64,000 bases of DNA, from contig NZ_PSNX01000005.1 of assembly GCF_002930615.1 (NCBI RefSeq), positions 80,733-144,732 on the forward strand, given 5' to 3'. The translations under genes were made by a program, and so were the position numbers. The stretch comes from Caldimonas caldifontis (lineage in GTDB: Bacteria; Pseudomonadota; Gammaproteobacteria; Burkholderiales; Burkholderiaceae_C). The notes under the pieces are model-generated. The model worked only from the letters and a program-made list of their open reading frames with translations, searched no databases and was not told the DNA's origin. Shown here piece by piece: positions 22,479-32,773 of the stretch; within the stretch, counting starts at the first letter, position 1, and every line of letters begins with the position of its first letter.

Positions 22479-23207
22479 ATGCTGAATGAACCGACGGGGT
22501 GGCGTCGGCGCGCCTTGTTGGGAGCGGCCCTGGCCGCGCCTTGGTGGGTGCGGGCCGAAGGGAGCGCTGCATCCTCGACGTGGCCCAAGGCCGTCACGCT
22601 CGACTACCACATGCGCCGCGGATTGCTCTCGGGCACGGGCCGGCTGGCCTGGCAGCCCCAGGGAGAGCGCTATGTGCTGCGCCTGGAAGCCCGCTTGCCG
22701 CTGCTGGGCGTCTTGCTCACCCAGACCAGCGTCGGCCGCCTGGGCCCGCAGGGCCTGATGCCCGAGCGGTTCACCGACGAGCGTCTGCGCCGCCCGGTGC
22801 GCACGGCCGATTTCCAGCGTCCCGACGGTCCCATCCGGTTTACCGGGCGCAGCGAGACGGCCCCTCTGCAGCCCGGCATGCAGGATCGCCTGAGCTGGAT
22901 GCTCCAACTGGCCTGGCGGGTCCAGACGGAGGCCCGTCTGCGCGAGCCGGGGCGGGAACTGGAGATGCCGGTGGTGGGGGCCCGGGGAGACGTCGACCTG
23001 TGGTCCTTCCGGCTCCAGGGGGAGCAGACGCTGAGCCTGGCAGGGGGGCGCACTGCGAAGACCCTGCGCTATGAGAGGCTGGCCCGGGATCCGGGCGACC
23101 ACCGCGCCGAAGTCTGGCTGGATCCGGTCCTGCAGCACCTCCCGGCGCGTGCTCGCCTGAGCGACGGCAAGGACGACCCGCTGGATCTGGTCCTCGTGGC
23201 ACCTTGA
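22479..23207 (+). CDS. DUF3108 domain-containing exported protein
   Basis: This 242-aa protein has an N-terminal export signal with a twin-arginine-like start (GWRRRALLGAALAAPWWVRAEG, in two parts, about residues 7-28). The body is beta-rich with strands such as VTLDYHMRRGLLSGTGRLAWQ, YVLRLEARLPLLGVLLTQTSVG and LDPVLQHLPARARLSD, the arrangement of DUF3108 proteins. These are periplasmic and of unknown role. It diverges from the FAH gene and is followed by DUF3567. Confidence 0.75.
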   Translation: MLNEPTGWRRRALLGAALAAPWWVRAEGSAASSTWPKAVTLDYHMRRGLLSGTGRLAWQPQGERYVLRLEARLPLLGVLLTQTSVGRLGPQGLMPERFTDERLRRPVRTADFQRPDGPIRFTGRSETAPLQPGMQDRLSWMLQLAWRVQTEARLREPGRELEMPVVGARGDVDLWSFRLQGEQTLSLAGGRTAKTLRYERLARDPGDHRAEVWLDPVLQHLPARARLSDGKDDPLDLVLVAP

Positions 23208-23345
23208 ACGCCTTGCCCTCAAGCCGGCAGTGGCTATGCCGAAACATGGCAAAGGGGTCGAGCTTGAAACTTGCCAGCCCATCCCCATGTCTCACCCAAG
23301 GACAACCCCATCGTCCTGGTGGGGGGTCCACGCAAGGAGTGCCAG

Positions 23346-23630
23346 ATGCAAATGCTCTACAACTCGGACAACTTCGCTGTCGTGGCCTTCGAGGTGCCCG
23401 CCCGCGAGGCGGCGCCCGTGGCCGCCGAGGCGGAGGGAGCACTCACACGCGGGGGCTATGAGATCGTGGACAAATTCTCCCGCAAGGAAATCTACCTGGA
23501 AGGCGCGATGGCCGAAAGCTTCAAGGCCGGCGTCGAGGCCCTGATCCAGACTTCGCCCAGCGTCGAAGAGATCGACGCCTACATCGAACGCTTCGCCTCG
23601 TTGATGCACCAGCCCTTGGTGCTGCACTGA
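23346..23630 (+). CDS. DUF3567 family protein
   Basis: This 94-aa small acidic soluble protein starts MQMLYNSDNFAVVAFEV and includes RGGYEIVDKFSRKEIYLEGAMAE, SFKAGVEALIQ and EIDAYIERFASLMHQPLVLH. This is the pattern of DUF3567, found mostly in Burkholderiales. Function is unknown. AAGGAGTGCCAG gives a strong ribosome site. A GC hairpin follows the stop. Confidence 0.85.
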   Translation: MQMLYNSDNFAVVAFEVPAREAAPVAAEAEGALTRGGYEIVDKFSRKEIYLEGAMAESFKAGVEALIQTSPSVEEIDAYIERFASLMHQPLVLH

Positions 23631-23638
23631 CGTCCCCG

Positions 23639-23661
23639 CCCGCCCTGGGGAGGGCGGGCTT
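23639..23661 (+). terminator. Possible terminator after DUF3567
   Basis: A perfect stem CCCGCCCT-GGGG-AGGGCGGG (23639-23658) is followed by CTTCCC, so the T-run is weak. It starts 9 nt after the stop codon. Confidence 0.45.
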
Positions 23662-23738
23662 CCCATGCTGCGCGGCCTGCGCTATCGTGACCGCACGGCC
23701 GCCCCAGGCGGTGCCGCCCTGGCAACAAGGAGGTGCCC

Positions 23739-26045
23739 ATGGTTCGACGCTTGGCAGATGCACGTGCATGGCCTTCCCCGGGCCTGCGGGATGCGCCCGT
23801 GCTCGATCGCATGTGCTCGCATTTCGTGCTCACGCTGACCTTGCGTCATCCGGGGCGGTTCAATGTGCGGCGCGACTGGAATTCCATGCTCTCGCTCACC
23901 GGCCGCCACCTCGTGTGGCCCGGTCCTGTGCTGCAGCGGGTGCGTGATTACCTCGGGCGCCGTTGCCTGGGCAACGCGCTGTGGCGGGGCCACGAAAGGC
24001 TCGACGACGAGACCTTCCTCGCCCGCCATGGCGCCTGGCGCGGCCCCTACGAAGAAGGCACGCTGTTCTTCTATCTCGACGAATACATCAAGGATGCCCC
24101 CAAGGACCTGATGTCCGTGCTGGGGGCCACGCGCGACTGGCTGGAGCGCGACCTGCAGCGTGAATCCACCCTGGTGCAGCAGAACATCGAGGCCCTGGGC
24201 GGGCTGCTTCAACTCAACCCGGCCGAGCGCGCGCTGCTGCTGTATGGCACCCTGGCGCGCTATCAGCGCGAGTTGCGGGGCCTGCTGGTGGAGTTCAAGG
24301 TGGCCAACGCCCACGAGGCCTATGCCCTGCTGGCCGAAGTGGCCCAGGTCGATGAACGCGAGGTGGCCGAGGCCTTGCGCGCAGGTTCGCGCCTGGAGCG
24401 CATCGGCATGGTCGAGAACCTCATCTCCGAGCACAACATCACCGACCTGGCCGACCTGATGAAGGTGTCCGAACAGCTGCCGCCGGTGCTGATGCGCGAG
24501 TACCGCGACCCCAACGACCTGATGGCCGTCTTCACGCGGCCGGCAGCGGCCAGCGGCCTGGCGATCGATGACTTCCACTACGTGGCCGATGACGCCCGCG
24601 TGATGGTGGCTTTGCTGCGCAATGCCGTGGCACGCCGCGAGGCCGGCGTCAACATCCTCGTCTACGGGCCGCCGGGCACCGGCAAGACCGAGCTGGCCAA
24701 GGTGGTGGCCCGGTCGGCCGGGCTGGAGCTCTATGAGGTGGAGTACGCCGATCGCGATGGCAACTCCCTCTCGGGGCGTGACCGCTACCGCTCGCTGCAG
24801 ATCAGTCAGGTCTTCCTCAAGGGCAGCCCCAATGTGGCCCTGCTCTTCGACGAAGTCGAGGATGTCTTCCCGCCGCTGTCCACCGACACGGCGCAGTGGA
24901 TGGCCCGGCTCGACGCCGGCGACGGCCCCCCCAACGGCTCGGTCAGCGGCAAGGCCTGGGTCAACCAGGTGCTCGAAAGCAACCCCGTGCCGGTGATCTG
25001 GGTCACCAACCGCATCGAGCAGATCGACCCGGCTTTCCGTCGCCGATTCCAGTACCACCTCGAGCTGCGCTCACCCCCGCCCGGCGCCCGCGAAGGCCTG
25101 GTGCGCAAGGCGCTGGCGGATGCACCGGTGGGCGAGGACTTCGTGGCCCGCCTGGCCGCACGCAAGGGCCTGACGCCCGCGCAGATCCGCACCGCGGTGC
25201 GCTTTGCACATCTGGCGCGCGAGGGCGAGGACGACGCGCGCCTGGAGCCGCTGATCGAACGCCAGCTCGCCAATGCCGACCGGGCTTTGGGCATGGGGGG
25301 CCGCGAGCGTGGCGCGCGCGTGAGCGTCACCCACTATGACCTGGGCTTGCTGAACACCGAGTCACGCTTCCCGGTGCCGCGCATCGTCGAGGCGCTGCGC
25401 CGCCGCCAGGTGGGCACGCTGTGCTTCCATGGTCCGCCCGGCAGCGGCAAGACGGCGCTGGCCGAGCACATCGCCGCCGAGCTGCAGCAACCCCTGCTGG
25501 TGCGCCAGGCCTCCGACCTGGTGAGCAAGTACGTCGGCGAGACCGAGCAGAACATGGCGCGCATGTTCGACGAGGCCCAGGCCGAGGGTGCGGTGCTGCT
25601 GCTCGACGAGGCCGACAGCTTCCTGCGCAGCCGCCGCATGGCCGAACGTCACTACGAGGTCAGCGAGGTGAACGAGATGCTCCAGGGCATGGAGCGCTTC
25701 GCCGGCATCTTCATCTGCACGACCAACCTCTTCGAGGACCTCGACGAGGCCGCCCTGCGCCGCTTCACCTTCAAGATCCGCTTCCATGCGCTCACGCCGG
25801 CCCAGCGCGAACGCATGTTTGCCACCGAGGCCCTGGGCGACCCGCAGGCCAGCCTGGGTCCCGAGCAGCGCGAACGCCTGGCGCGGCTCGACCAGCTCAC
25901 GCCGGGGGACTTCGCCGCCGTGTGCCGGCAGGTGGACATCCTGGGTACGGCCTTCTCGCCCGACGAGTTCCTGGCCCAGCTGGAGGCCGAACATCGCACG
26001 AAACCGGACGTGCGTACGCGGCGCAACATCGGCTTCATGCACTGA
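23739..26045 (+). CDS. Tandem AAA ATPase with a novel N-terminal region
   Basis: This 768-aa protein has an N-terminal region of about 290 residues, mostly helical after residue 120, with no domain I recognise. Two AAA modules follow. AAA-1 has Walker A YGPPGTGKTELAK (about 308-320), Walker B NVALLFDEVEDVFP and an arginine cluster DPAFRRRFQ. AAA-2 has Walker A HGPPGSGKTALAE (about 567-579), an ASDLVSKYVGETEQNMARMF pore region, Walker B AVLLLDEADSFL, a sensor ICTTN and LRRFTFKIRF. The second module resembles Vps4/katanin-type AAA proteins. A remodelling or unfolding role is likely; the target is unknown. AAGGAGG lies 5 nt before the ATG. Confidence 0.85.
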   Translation: MVRRLADARAWPSPGLRDAPVLDRMCSHFVLTLTLRHPGRFNVRRDWNSMLSLTGRHLVWPGPVLQRVRDYLGRRCLGNALWRGHERLDDETFLARHGAWRGPYEEGTLFFYLDEYIKDAPKDLMSVLGATRDWLERDLQRESTLVQQNIEALGGLLQLNPAERALLLYGTLARYQRELRGLLVEFKVANAHEAYALLAEVAQVDEREVAEALRAGSRLERIGMVENLISEHNITDLADLMKVSEQLPPVLMREYRDPNDLMAVFTRPAAASGLAIDDFHYVADDARVMVALLRNAVARREAGVNILVYGPPGTGKTELAKVVARSAGLELYEVEYADRDGNSLSGRDRYRSLQISQVFLKGSPNVALLFDEVEDVFPPLSTDTAQWMARLDAGDGPPNGSVSGKAWVNQVLESNPVPVIWVTNRIEQIDPAFRRRFQYHLELRSPPPGAREGLVRKALADAPVGEDFVARLAARKGLTPAQIRTAVRFAHLAREGEDDARLEPLIERQLANADRALGMGGRERGARVSVTHYDLGLLNTESRFPVPRIVEALRRRQVGTLCFHGPPGSGKTALAEHIAAELQQPLLVRQASDLVSKYVGETEQNMARMFDEAQAEGAVLLLDEADSFLRSRRMAERHYEVSEVNEMLQGMERFAGIFICTTNLFEDLDEAALRRFTFKIRFHALTPAQRERMFATEALGDPQASLGPEQRERLARLDQLTPGDFAAVCRQVDILGTAFSPDEFLAQLEAEHRTKPDVRTRRNIGFMH

Positions 26046-26056
26046 GCCTCCCGGCC

Positions 26057-26449
26057 CTACATCTGCTCCCAGGGCAGCCCGTCGTGGCGCCAGCCGTTGA
26101 GCCGGCCGCGGTGGAAGTGTTCGTCGATGTCGCCTTCGAAGCCATGCAGCACATGCGCGACCTGGGTGAAGCCGGCCGCCTCCAGGGCCAGCCCGGCCTC
26201 GACGGTGCGCTTGCCCGAGCGGCACAGCAGCACCACCGGGCGCTGTGGGCTGCCCGCCTCGCGCAGCACCTGCTGGACGAAGCGGGCCTCGTCAACGACC
26301 ATGTCGGGGTATTCGTACCAGGGGATGTGCACGACGCCCGGGGGGTGACCCACGTAGAGATACTCGATCTCCATGCGCACATCCACGAAAAGTGCGTCGG
26401 GATGCGCCTGCAGGTAGTCCCAGGCCTGGCGGGGGGTGAATTCTTTCAT
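26057..26449 (-). CDS. Rhodanese-like domain protein
   Basis: This 130-aa single rhodanese domain has FVDVRMEIEYLYVGHPPGVVHIPW (two blocks) with the CH2A-type start, and the active loop LLCRSGKRTVEAGLAL, whose cysteine near residue 87 would carry persulfide. The C-terminal HVLHGFEGDIDEHFHRGRLNGW is typical of small bacterial rhodaneses. It probably moves sulfur in the cytoplasm. It faces the AAA gene tail-to-tail and diverges from metH part 1. Confidence 0.88.
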   Translation of the reverse strand: MKEFTPRQAWDYLQAHPDALFVDVRMEIEYLYVGHPPGVVHIPWYEYPDMVVDEARFVQQVLREAGSPQRPVVLLCRSGKRTVEAGLALEAAGFTQVAHVLHGFEGDIDEHFHRGRLNGWRHDGLPWEQM

Positions 26450-26511
26450 CGCGGTGTTCCTGTGCGCATTGTTGCGCAGCCCGGCACCGGGTGAGCCCTT
26501 GACGCTCTGCC

Positions 26512-26524
26512 TACAATCGGCGTC
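26512..26524 (+). promoter_or_regulatory. -10-like box and no leader before metH part 1
   Basis: TACAAT (26512-26517) lies exactly 7 nt before the ATG at 26525. A transcript started from it would begin at or next to the start codon, so the mRNA would be leaderless. No Shine-Dalgarno sequence is seen. No -35 with normal spacing is evident. Confidence 0.5.
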
Positions 26525-27580
26525 ATGGACACCCGACCCTACACCCGAGCCGCCGCCTTGCCGGCCCTGATGCGCGAGCGCATCGTCATCCTCGATGGGG
26601 CCATGGGAACCATGATCCAGCGCTACAAGCTGGGCGAAGCCGACTATCGCGGCACGCGTTTCACCGATCACCCCAAGGACCTCAAGGGCAACAACGAGCT
26701 GCTGCAGTTCACGCGGCCCGACGTGATCTCCGAAATCCATGAGGCCTACCTGGCGGCGGGCGCCGACATCCTCGAGACCAACACCTTCGGGGCCACCTCG
26801 GTGGCCCAGGAGGACTACGGACTGGCTCCCCTGGCGCGCGAGATGAACGTCGCAGCGGCCCGCCTGGCGCGCGCGGCCTGCGACAAGTACAGCACGCCGG
26901 ACAAGCCGCGCTTCGTGGCCGGCGCCTTCGGCCCCACCCCCCGCACGGCCAGCATCAGCCCGGACGTGAACGACCCGGGCGCGCGCAACGTCGATTTCGA
27001 CACCCTGCGCGCGGCCTACTACGAGCAGGCCGAGGGGTTGCTTGAAGGGGGAGTCGACATTTTCCTGGTCGAGACCATCTTCGACACCCTCAACGCCAAA
27101 GCGGCCATCTTTGCCATCGACGAACTCTTCGAAGCCACTGGCGAGCGATTGCCCGTGATCATCTCGGGCACCGTCACCGACGCGTCCGGGCGCATCCTCT
27201 CGGGGCAGACGGTCAGCGCCTTCTGGCATTCGGTGCGTCACGCCCAGCCCATCGCCGTGGGCCTGAACTGCGCGCTGGGTGCGGCATTGATGCGCCCCTA
27301 CCTGGAAGAACTGGCCAAGGCCGCCGGCGACACCTTCATCTCCTGCTACCCCAATGCGGGCTTGCCCAACCCGATGAGCGAGACCGGCTTCGACGAGACA
27401 CCGGAGGTCACCGGGGGGCTGATGGAAGAGTTTGCCCGCGCAGGGCTGCTCAACATCGCCGGCGGCTGCTGTGGCACCACGCCGGAACACATTGCGGCCA
27501 TTGCCCAGCGTGTGGGCCGTTACCAGCCGCGTTGCCAGGCCCAGGGCCTGTTCAGCGGCCTGGTGCCCCAGGCCGCCTGA
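26525..27580 (+). CDS. metH: Methionine synthase, N-terminal half (homocysteine-binding domain)
   Basis: This 351-aa protein is only the homocysteine S-methyltransferase domain of cobalamin-dependent MetH. It has [17 protein letters not shown] (about 20-36), then [17 protein letters not shown], and the zinc-binding cysteines in VGLNCALGA (about 247) and [11 protein letters not shown] (about 316-326). It would bind homocysteine at zinc and accept a methyl from methylcobalamin on the other half. The rest of MetH is a separate gene 1.66 kb downstream. Split MetH is known in Burkholderiales, but the halves are usually adjacent; here two lipoprotein genes lie between them on the other strand. Confidence 0.93.
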   Translation: MDTRPYTRAAALPALMRERIVILDGAMGTMIQRYKLGEADYRGTRFTDHPKDLKGNNELLQFTRPDVISEIHEAYLAAGADILETNTFGATSVAQEDYGLAPLAREMNVAAARLARAACDKYSTPDKPRFVAGAFGPTPRTASISPDVNDPGARNVDFDTLRAAYYEQAEGLLEGGVDIFLVETIFDTLNAKAAIFAIDELFEATGERLPVIISGTVTDASGRILSGQTVSAFWHSVRHAQPIAVGLNCALGAALMRPYLEELAKAAGDTFISCYPNAGLPNPMSETGFDETPEVTGGLMEEFARAGLLNIAGGCCGTTPEHIAAIAQRVGRYQPRCQAQGLFSGLVPQAA

Positions 27581-27601
27581 GGGCGCGCGGAGCCTCAGAG
27601 G

Positions 27602-27622
27602 CCGGCGCCCTCAGGGCGCCGG
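27602..27622. terminator. Convergent hairpin between metH part 1 and the first OmpA gene
   Basis: A perfect 9-bp stem CCGGCGCCC / GGGCGCCGG with a 3-nt loop lies at 27602-27622. The loop is the complement of the OmpA-family stop codon. There is no T-run on either side, so a terminator role is only possible. Confidence 0.35.
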
Positions 27623-28216
27623 GGCGCTGATCAGCAGATCCACCCGACGGTTCAGTGCCCGGCCCTCGGGCGTGGCATTGTCGGCCACCGGTTCGGCTTT
27701 GCCGCGGCCTTCGGCACGCAGCCGCTCGAAGGCGATGCCCCGCGCAATGAGGTAGTCGCGCGTCGATTCGGCCCGTTCCTTCGACAGGCGGTTGTTCAGC
27801 GCATCCGACCCCCGGCTGTCGGTGTGGCCGACGATCTGCACCCGGGTGTCGGGCGCCTCGGTCAGGGCGGAGGCCACCAGATCCAGCGTCTGGCGAAAGC
27901 CTGCCGTGACGGCGGTGCGGCCGCTTTCAAAGGCGCTGTCGCCCGTGGCACGTACCAGCAGCCGGTTGTCTTCGGTGCGCTGCACGGTCACCTGACCGGC
28001 ACGTGCCACGCCGAGCAGGCGCTGGGCCAGGGCCTCCATGCCGGCGGTCCAGGCATGGCCGTCGATCACCGACACGGCCGGCGCGGGAGGCGGGGCCGGG
28101 GCGGTCGAGGTGCTGGGCGCCGGCTCAGAAGGCGCTGGGGGCGGGGCGGTCTCGCAGCCGGCTGCGAGCGCAGCACTCAGCGCCAGCGCCCATCGCAGCA
28201 GGGATGCCTCGGGCAT
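27611..28216 (-). CDS. OmpA-family peptidoglycan-binding lipoprotein
   Basis: This 201-aa protein begins with a lipoprotein signal ending LAAGC (Cys near 22). A Pro/Ala/Ser-rich linker (PPPAPSEPAPSTSTAPAP) of about 25 residues follows, then an OmpA C-terminal domain. That domain has VQIVGHTDSRGSDALNNRLSKERAESTRDYLI in two blocks and LRAEGRGKAEPVADNATPEGRALNRRVDLLI. The Asp and Arg in these blocks bind meso-diaminopimelate. It ties the outer membrane to the cell wall. It lies 77 nt after a paralogous gene. A GGAGGAG ribosome site precedes ATG 28216. Confidence 0.88.
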   Translation of the reverse strand: MPEASLLRWALALSAALAAGCETAPPPAPSEPAPSTSTAPAPPPAPAVSVIDGHAWTAGMEALAQRLLGVARAGQVTVQRTEDNRLLVRATGDSAFESGRTAVTAGFRQTLDLVASALTEAPDTRVQIVGHTDSRGSDALNNRLSKERAESTRDYLIARGIAFERLRAEGRGKAEPVADNATPEGRALNRRVDLLISAPAP

Positions 28217-28293
28217 GGGGTCTCCTCCGGGTGAGATGATGTCTGGACGGCAAAACGGCCCCGGGCCGGGAAGGGCGCGCGGGGCCGGACAGG

Positions 28294-28965
28294 TCAACGG
28301 GCCTGGGCGGATTGCTCACGCTCGGCGACGTAGATTTCGACGCGGCGGTTCTTCGAGCGCCCGTCCACGGTGTCGTTGCTGGCCACCGGCTCGCGGCTGC
28401 CGCGGCCGTCGATGGCGATGCGCGAAACCGCCACCCCACGCGCCACCAGGTAGTCGCGCGTGCTGGCGGCGCGCTCGATGGACAGCGGGTTGTTCACGGC
28501 ATCGCTGCCCGTGGAATCGGTGTGGCCGATGATGCGGATCTCGGTGGCGGGATGCTCACGCATGCTCTGCGCGAACTTGTCGAGCACGGCACCGAGCTGC
28601 GGCCGCACGGCCGAGCGACCCACGTCGAAACCGGCGTCGGACGGGATCTGCACGCGGATCTGGTTGTCCGGGGTGCGCTCCACGCCGATGCCGGTGCCGG
28701 CGCTGGCCTGCTCCATCTTGGCCCGCTGCTCTTCCATGCGCTTGGACCAGATGTAGCCGCCCAGGGCCCCCACGGCCGCGCCGGCTGCGGCGCCGGTGGC
28801 GGCGCTGCGGCCCTTGTTGCCGCCTGCGGTGGCCACACCGATCACCGCGCCCGCGGCGGCACCGATGCCCGCCCCCTTGGCGGTGTTGGATTGCGTCTCA
28901 CTCATGTTGGCGCAGCCTGCAGCCGCCAGGGCCAGGGCGCACACAGCCACGACATTGCGTTTCAT
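28294..28965 (-). CDS. OmpA-family lipoprotein with glycine-zipper segment
   Basis: This 223-aa protein has a lipobox LAAAGC near residue 18. The glycine-zipper region follows, GAGIGAAAGAVIGVATAGG, then AATGAAAGAAVGALGGYIW (about 31-75), which can insert in or pack against membrane. An OmpA C-terminal domain comes last, with IRIIGHTDSTGSDAVNNPLS and IDGRGSREPVASNDTVDGRSKNRRVEIYV in two blocks. It resembles the YiaD/slp-type lipoproteins. The start was set at 28965, since AAGGA lies 6 nt upstream; the ATG at 28971 overlaps that site. It probably shares an operon with the next OmpA gene. Confidence 0.88.
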   Translation of the reverse strand: MKRNVVAVCALALAAAGCANMSETQSNTAKGAGIGAAAGAVIGVATAGGNKGRSAATGAAAGAAVGALGGYIWSKRMEEQRAKMEQASAGTGIGVERTPDNQIRVQIPSDAGFDVGRSAVRPQLGAVLDKFAQSMREHPATEIRIIGHTDSTGSDAVNNPLSIERAASTRDYLVARGVAVSRIAIDGRGSREPVASNDTVDGRSKNRRVEIYVAEREQSAQAR

Positions 28966-29117
28966 GGACATTCCTTACGACAAAAAGAGGGAGGAAAGAT
29001 TCAAGATTCGAGCCCAGCCGCGGCATTCACGCAAGTGCTCGCGGTAGAAAAATGTAACAAGCTGACGCTGCCGGGCTGCCGAGGGGGAGGAACTGCCGGA
29101 GTTTGGAGCCCATCGCT

Positions 29118-29123
29118 TAGAAT
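29118..29123 (+). promoter_or_regulatory. Candidate -10 element for metH part 2
   Basis: TAGAAT lies 8 nt before the first base of the SAH riboswitch, which is where the transcription start should fall. No good -35 is seen at normal spacing. Confidence 0.4.
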
Positions 29124-29131
29124 CCAGTTCC

Positions 29132-29201
29132 TCCAAGGAGCGTTGCAGCACCGGCCGCCGGCCGGTGTCAGGCTTGGATTTCTTTTGCAACGACGCTCAC
29201 C
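29132..29201 (+). promoter_or_regulatory. S-adenosylhomocysteine (SAH) riboswitch
   Basis: The sequence folds as the known SAH aptamer. P1 is TCCAAG (29132-29137) with CTTGGA (29173-29178). P2 is CACCGGCC (29149-29156) with GGCCGGTG (29160-29167). P4 is GAGCG (29138-29142) with CGCTC (29194-29198), extended by TTGC (29143-29146) with GCAA (29187-29190). The conserved strings GGAGCGTTGC, GTCAGGCTTGG and AACGACGCTCACC fit the family consensus with few changes. SAH riboswitches turn on methyl-cycle genes when SAH builds up. Here it precedes metH part 2. It was recognised by eye; a covariance search would confirm it. Confidence 0.88.
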
Positions 29202-29223
29202 CGCGCCACGGGTGAGCCGTGGC
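29195..29223 (+). promoter_or_regulatory. Expression platform of the SAH riboswitch: two competing hairpins
   Basis: Hairpin A is GCTCACCC (29195-29202) with GGGTGAGC (29210-29217). It uses 4 nt of the P4 3' strand, so it cannot form with full P4. Hairpin B is GCCACGG (29205-29211) with CCGTGGC (29217-29223); it excludes A but is compatible with P4. Ligand binding would therefore favour B over A. Neither is followed by a T-run, so control of translation initiation or of a downstream structure is likelier than termination. The mechanism is inference. Confidence 0.55.
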
Positions 29224-29240
29224 CCATTTCCGGACTGGCC

Positions 29241-31973
<2,733 letters not shown>

Positions 31974-31979
31974 GCTGGC

Positions 31980-32603
31980 TCAGCCGACGCGGCGCCGCCC
32001 CTGCACGTGCGCATCGATCAGGGCGCGCAGGTCGCGGCGCACGAGGTCGCCTTGTTCGTCGATCAGCGCCACGCGCAGCAGCCCGATGAGGAAATACATC
32101 GACTCCATGGCCGCGAGCTGGGGGTCGAGGCCGGCGCGCAGCTGGCCGGCGCTGGCGGCGTCGCGGTAGACGCGCAGCAATTTCTCGCGGAACTCGCGCA
32201 GCTCGGCCAGGTGCTGCTCCAGCCCATGACCCATGGGGCCGACGAACTCGCACTTGTAGTTCAGGATCTCGACGGTCTGGCGCAGCGGTGAGGCCTGCAG
32301 CACGGCGTCGGCCAGTTCGTTCATGAAGTTGCGCAGCCGCTCCAGCGGCTCGTGGTTCTTGTCCTGCAGCAGGGTGAAGTCGGTGCGGTCCATCAGCGGC
32401 AGCTCGACTTCGTCGCACATGGCCTTGAACAGCTCCTCCTTGTTGGCGAAGTGCCAGTAGATGGCGCCGCGGGTCACTCCGGCTTCCTGGGCGATGTGCT
32501 CCAGGCTGGTGGCCGAGACGCCGCGGGCATGGAAGCAGCGGCGCGCCGCCGCCAGGATCTGGCAGCGGGTCTGTTCGGCTTCTTCTTTGGTGCGTCGGAC
32601 CAT
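31980..32603 (-). CDS. TetR-family repressor of the RND efflux operon (AcrR/TtgR type)
   Basis: This 207-aa TetR protein has the N-terminal HTH: EEAEQTRCQILAAARRCF then TSLEHIAQEAGVTRGAIYWHF (about 30-50), nearly identical in form to AcrR. The C-terminal domain carries the usual TetR_C_2-like helices. It diverges from an RND operon with a long palindromic operator between them that overlaps both promoters, so it most likely represses both and is released by drugs or toxic compounds. The start MVRRTKEEAE at 32603 aligns with AcrR; an upstream ATG at 32612 lies inside the operator. Confidence 0.9.
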   Translation of the reverse strand: MVRRTKEEAEQTRCQILAAARRCFHARGVSATSLEHIAQEAGVTRGAIYWHFANKEELFKAMCDEVELPLMDRTDFTLLQDKNHEPLERLRNFMNELADAVLQASPLRQTVEILNYKCEFVGPMGHGLEQHLAELREFREKLLRVYRDAASAGQLRAGLDPQLAAMESMYFLIGLLRVALIDEQGDLVRRDLRALIDAHVQGRRRVG

Positions 32604-32605
32604 GT

Positions 32606-32633
32606 CATGCATACATTCAGGAATGTATGTATG
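32606..32633. promoter_or_regulatory. Palindromic operator for the TetR repressor
   Basis: The core ATACATTC-AG-GAATGTAT (32611-32628) is a perfect dyad. It extends to 28 bp with one mismatched pair. It closely resembles the AcrR-type TACATACATT/AATGTATGTA site of enterics. A TATGAT -10 (32630-32635) for the RND operon overlaps its right end. Confidence 0.8.
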
Positions 32634-32722
32634 ATACCGCCTCGTTCCCCCCTACATCCCCGGGTAAGCGAGGAGTCGCACGGTTTTCCTGCGGTTTTCC
32701 TGTCTTGCCTCAAATCCCCGGA

Positions 32723-32757
32723 CGGGAGGCCCTCATGAGGGGTGTCCCGCCCTTTTT
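32723..32757 (+). terminator. Attenuator-like hairpin in the RND operon leader
   Basis: CGGGA (32723-32727) pairs with TCCCG (32745-32749) around an inner CCCT-CATG-AGGG stem (32730-32741 region), followed by GCCC and TTTTT (32753-32757). It lies between the promoter and the likely start at 32774. It has the form of an intrinsic terminator and could attenuate transcription. Confidence 0.4.
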
Positions 32758-32773
32758 CGTTGCGAGCCCCGAT

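Noticed and set aside
26499..26517. TTGACG and TACAAT as a sigma-70 promoter pair before metH part 1
   Set aside because: The spacer is only 7 nt, far too short; only the TACAAT box was kept as a candidate.
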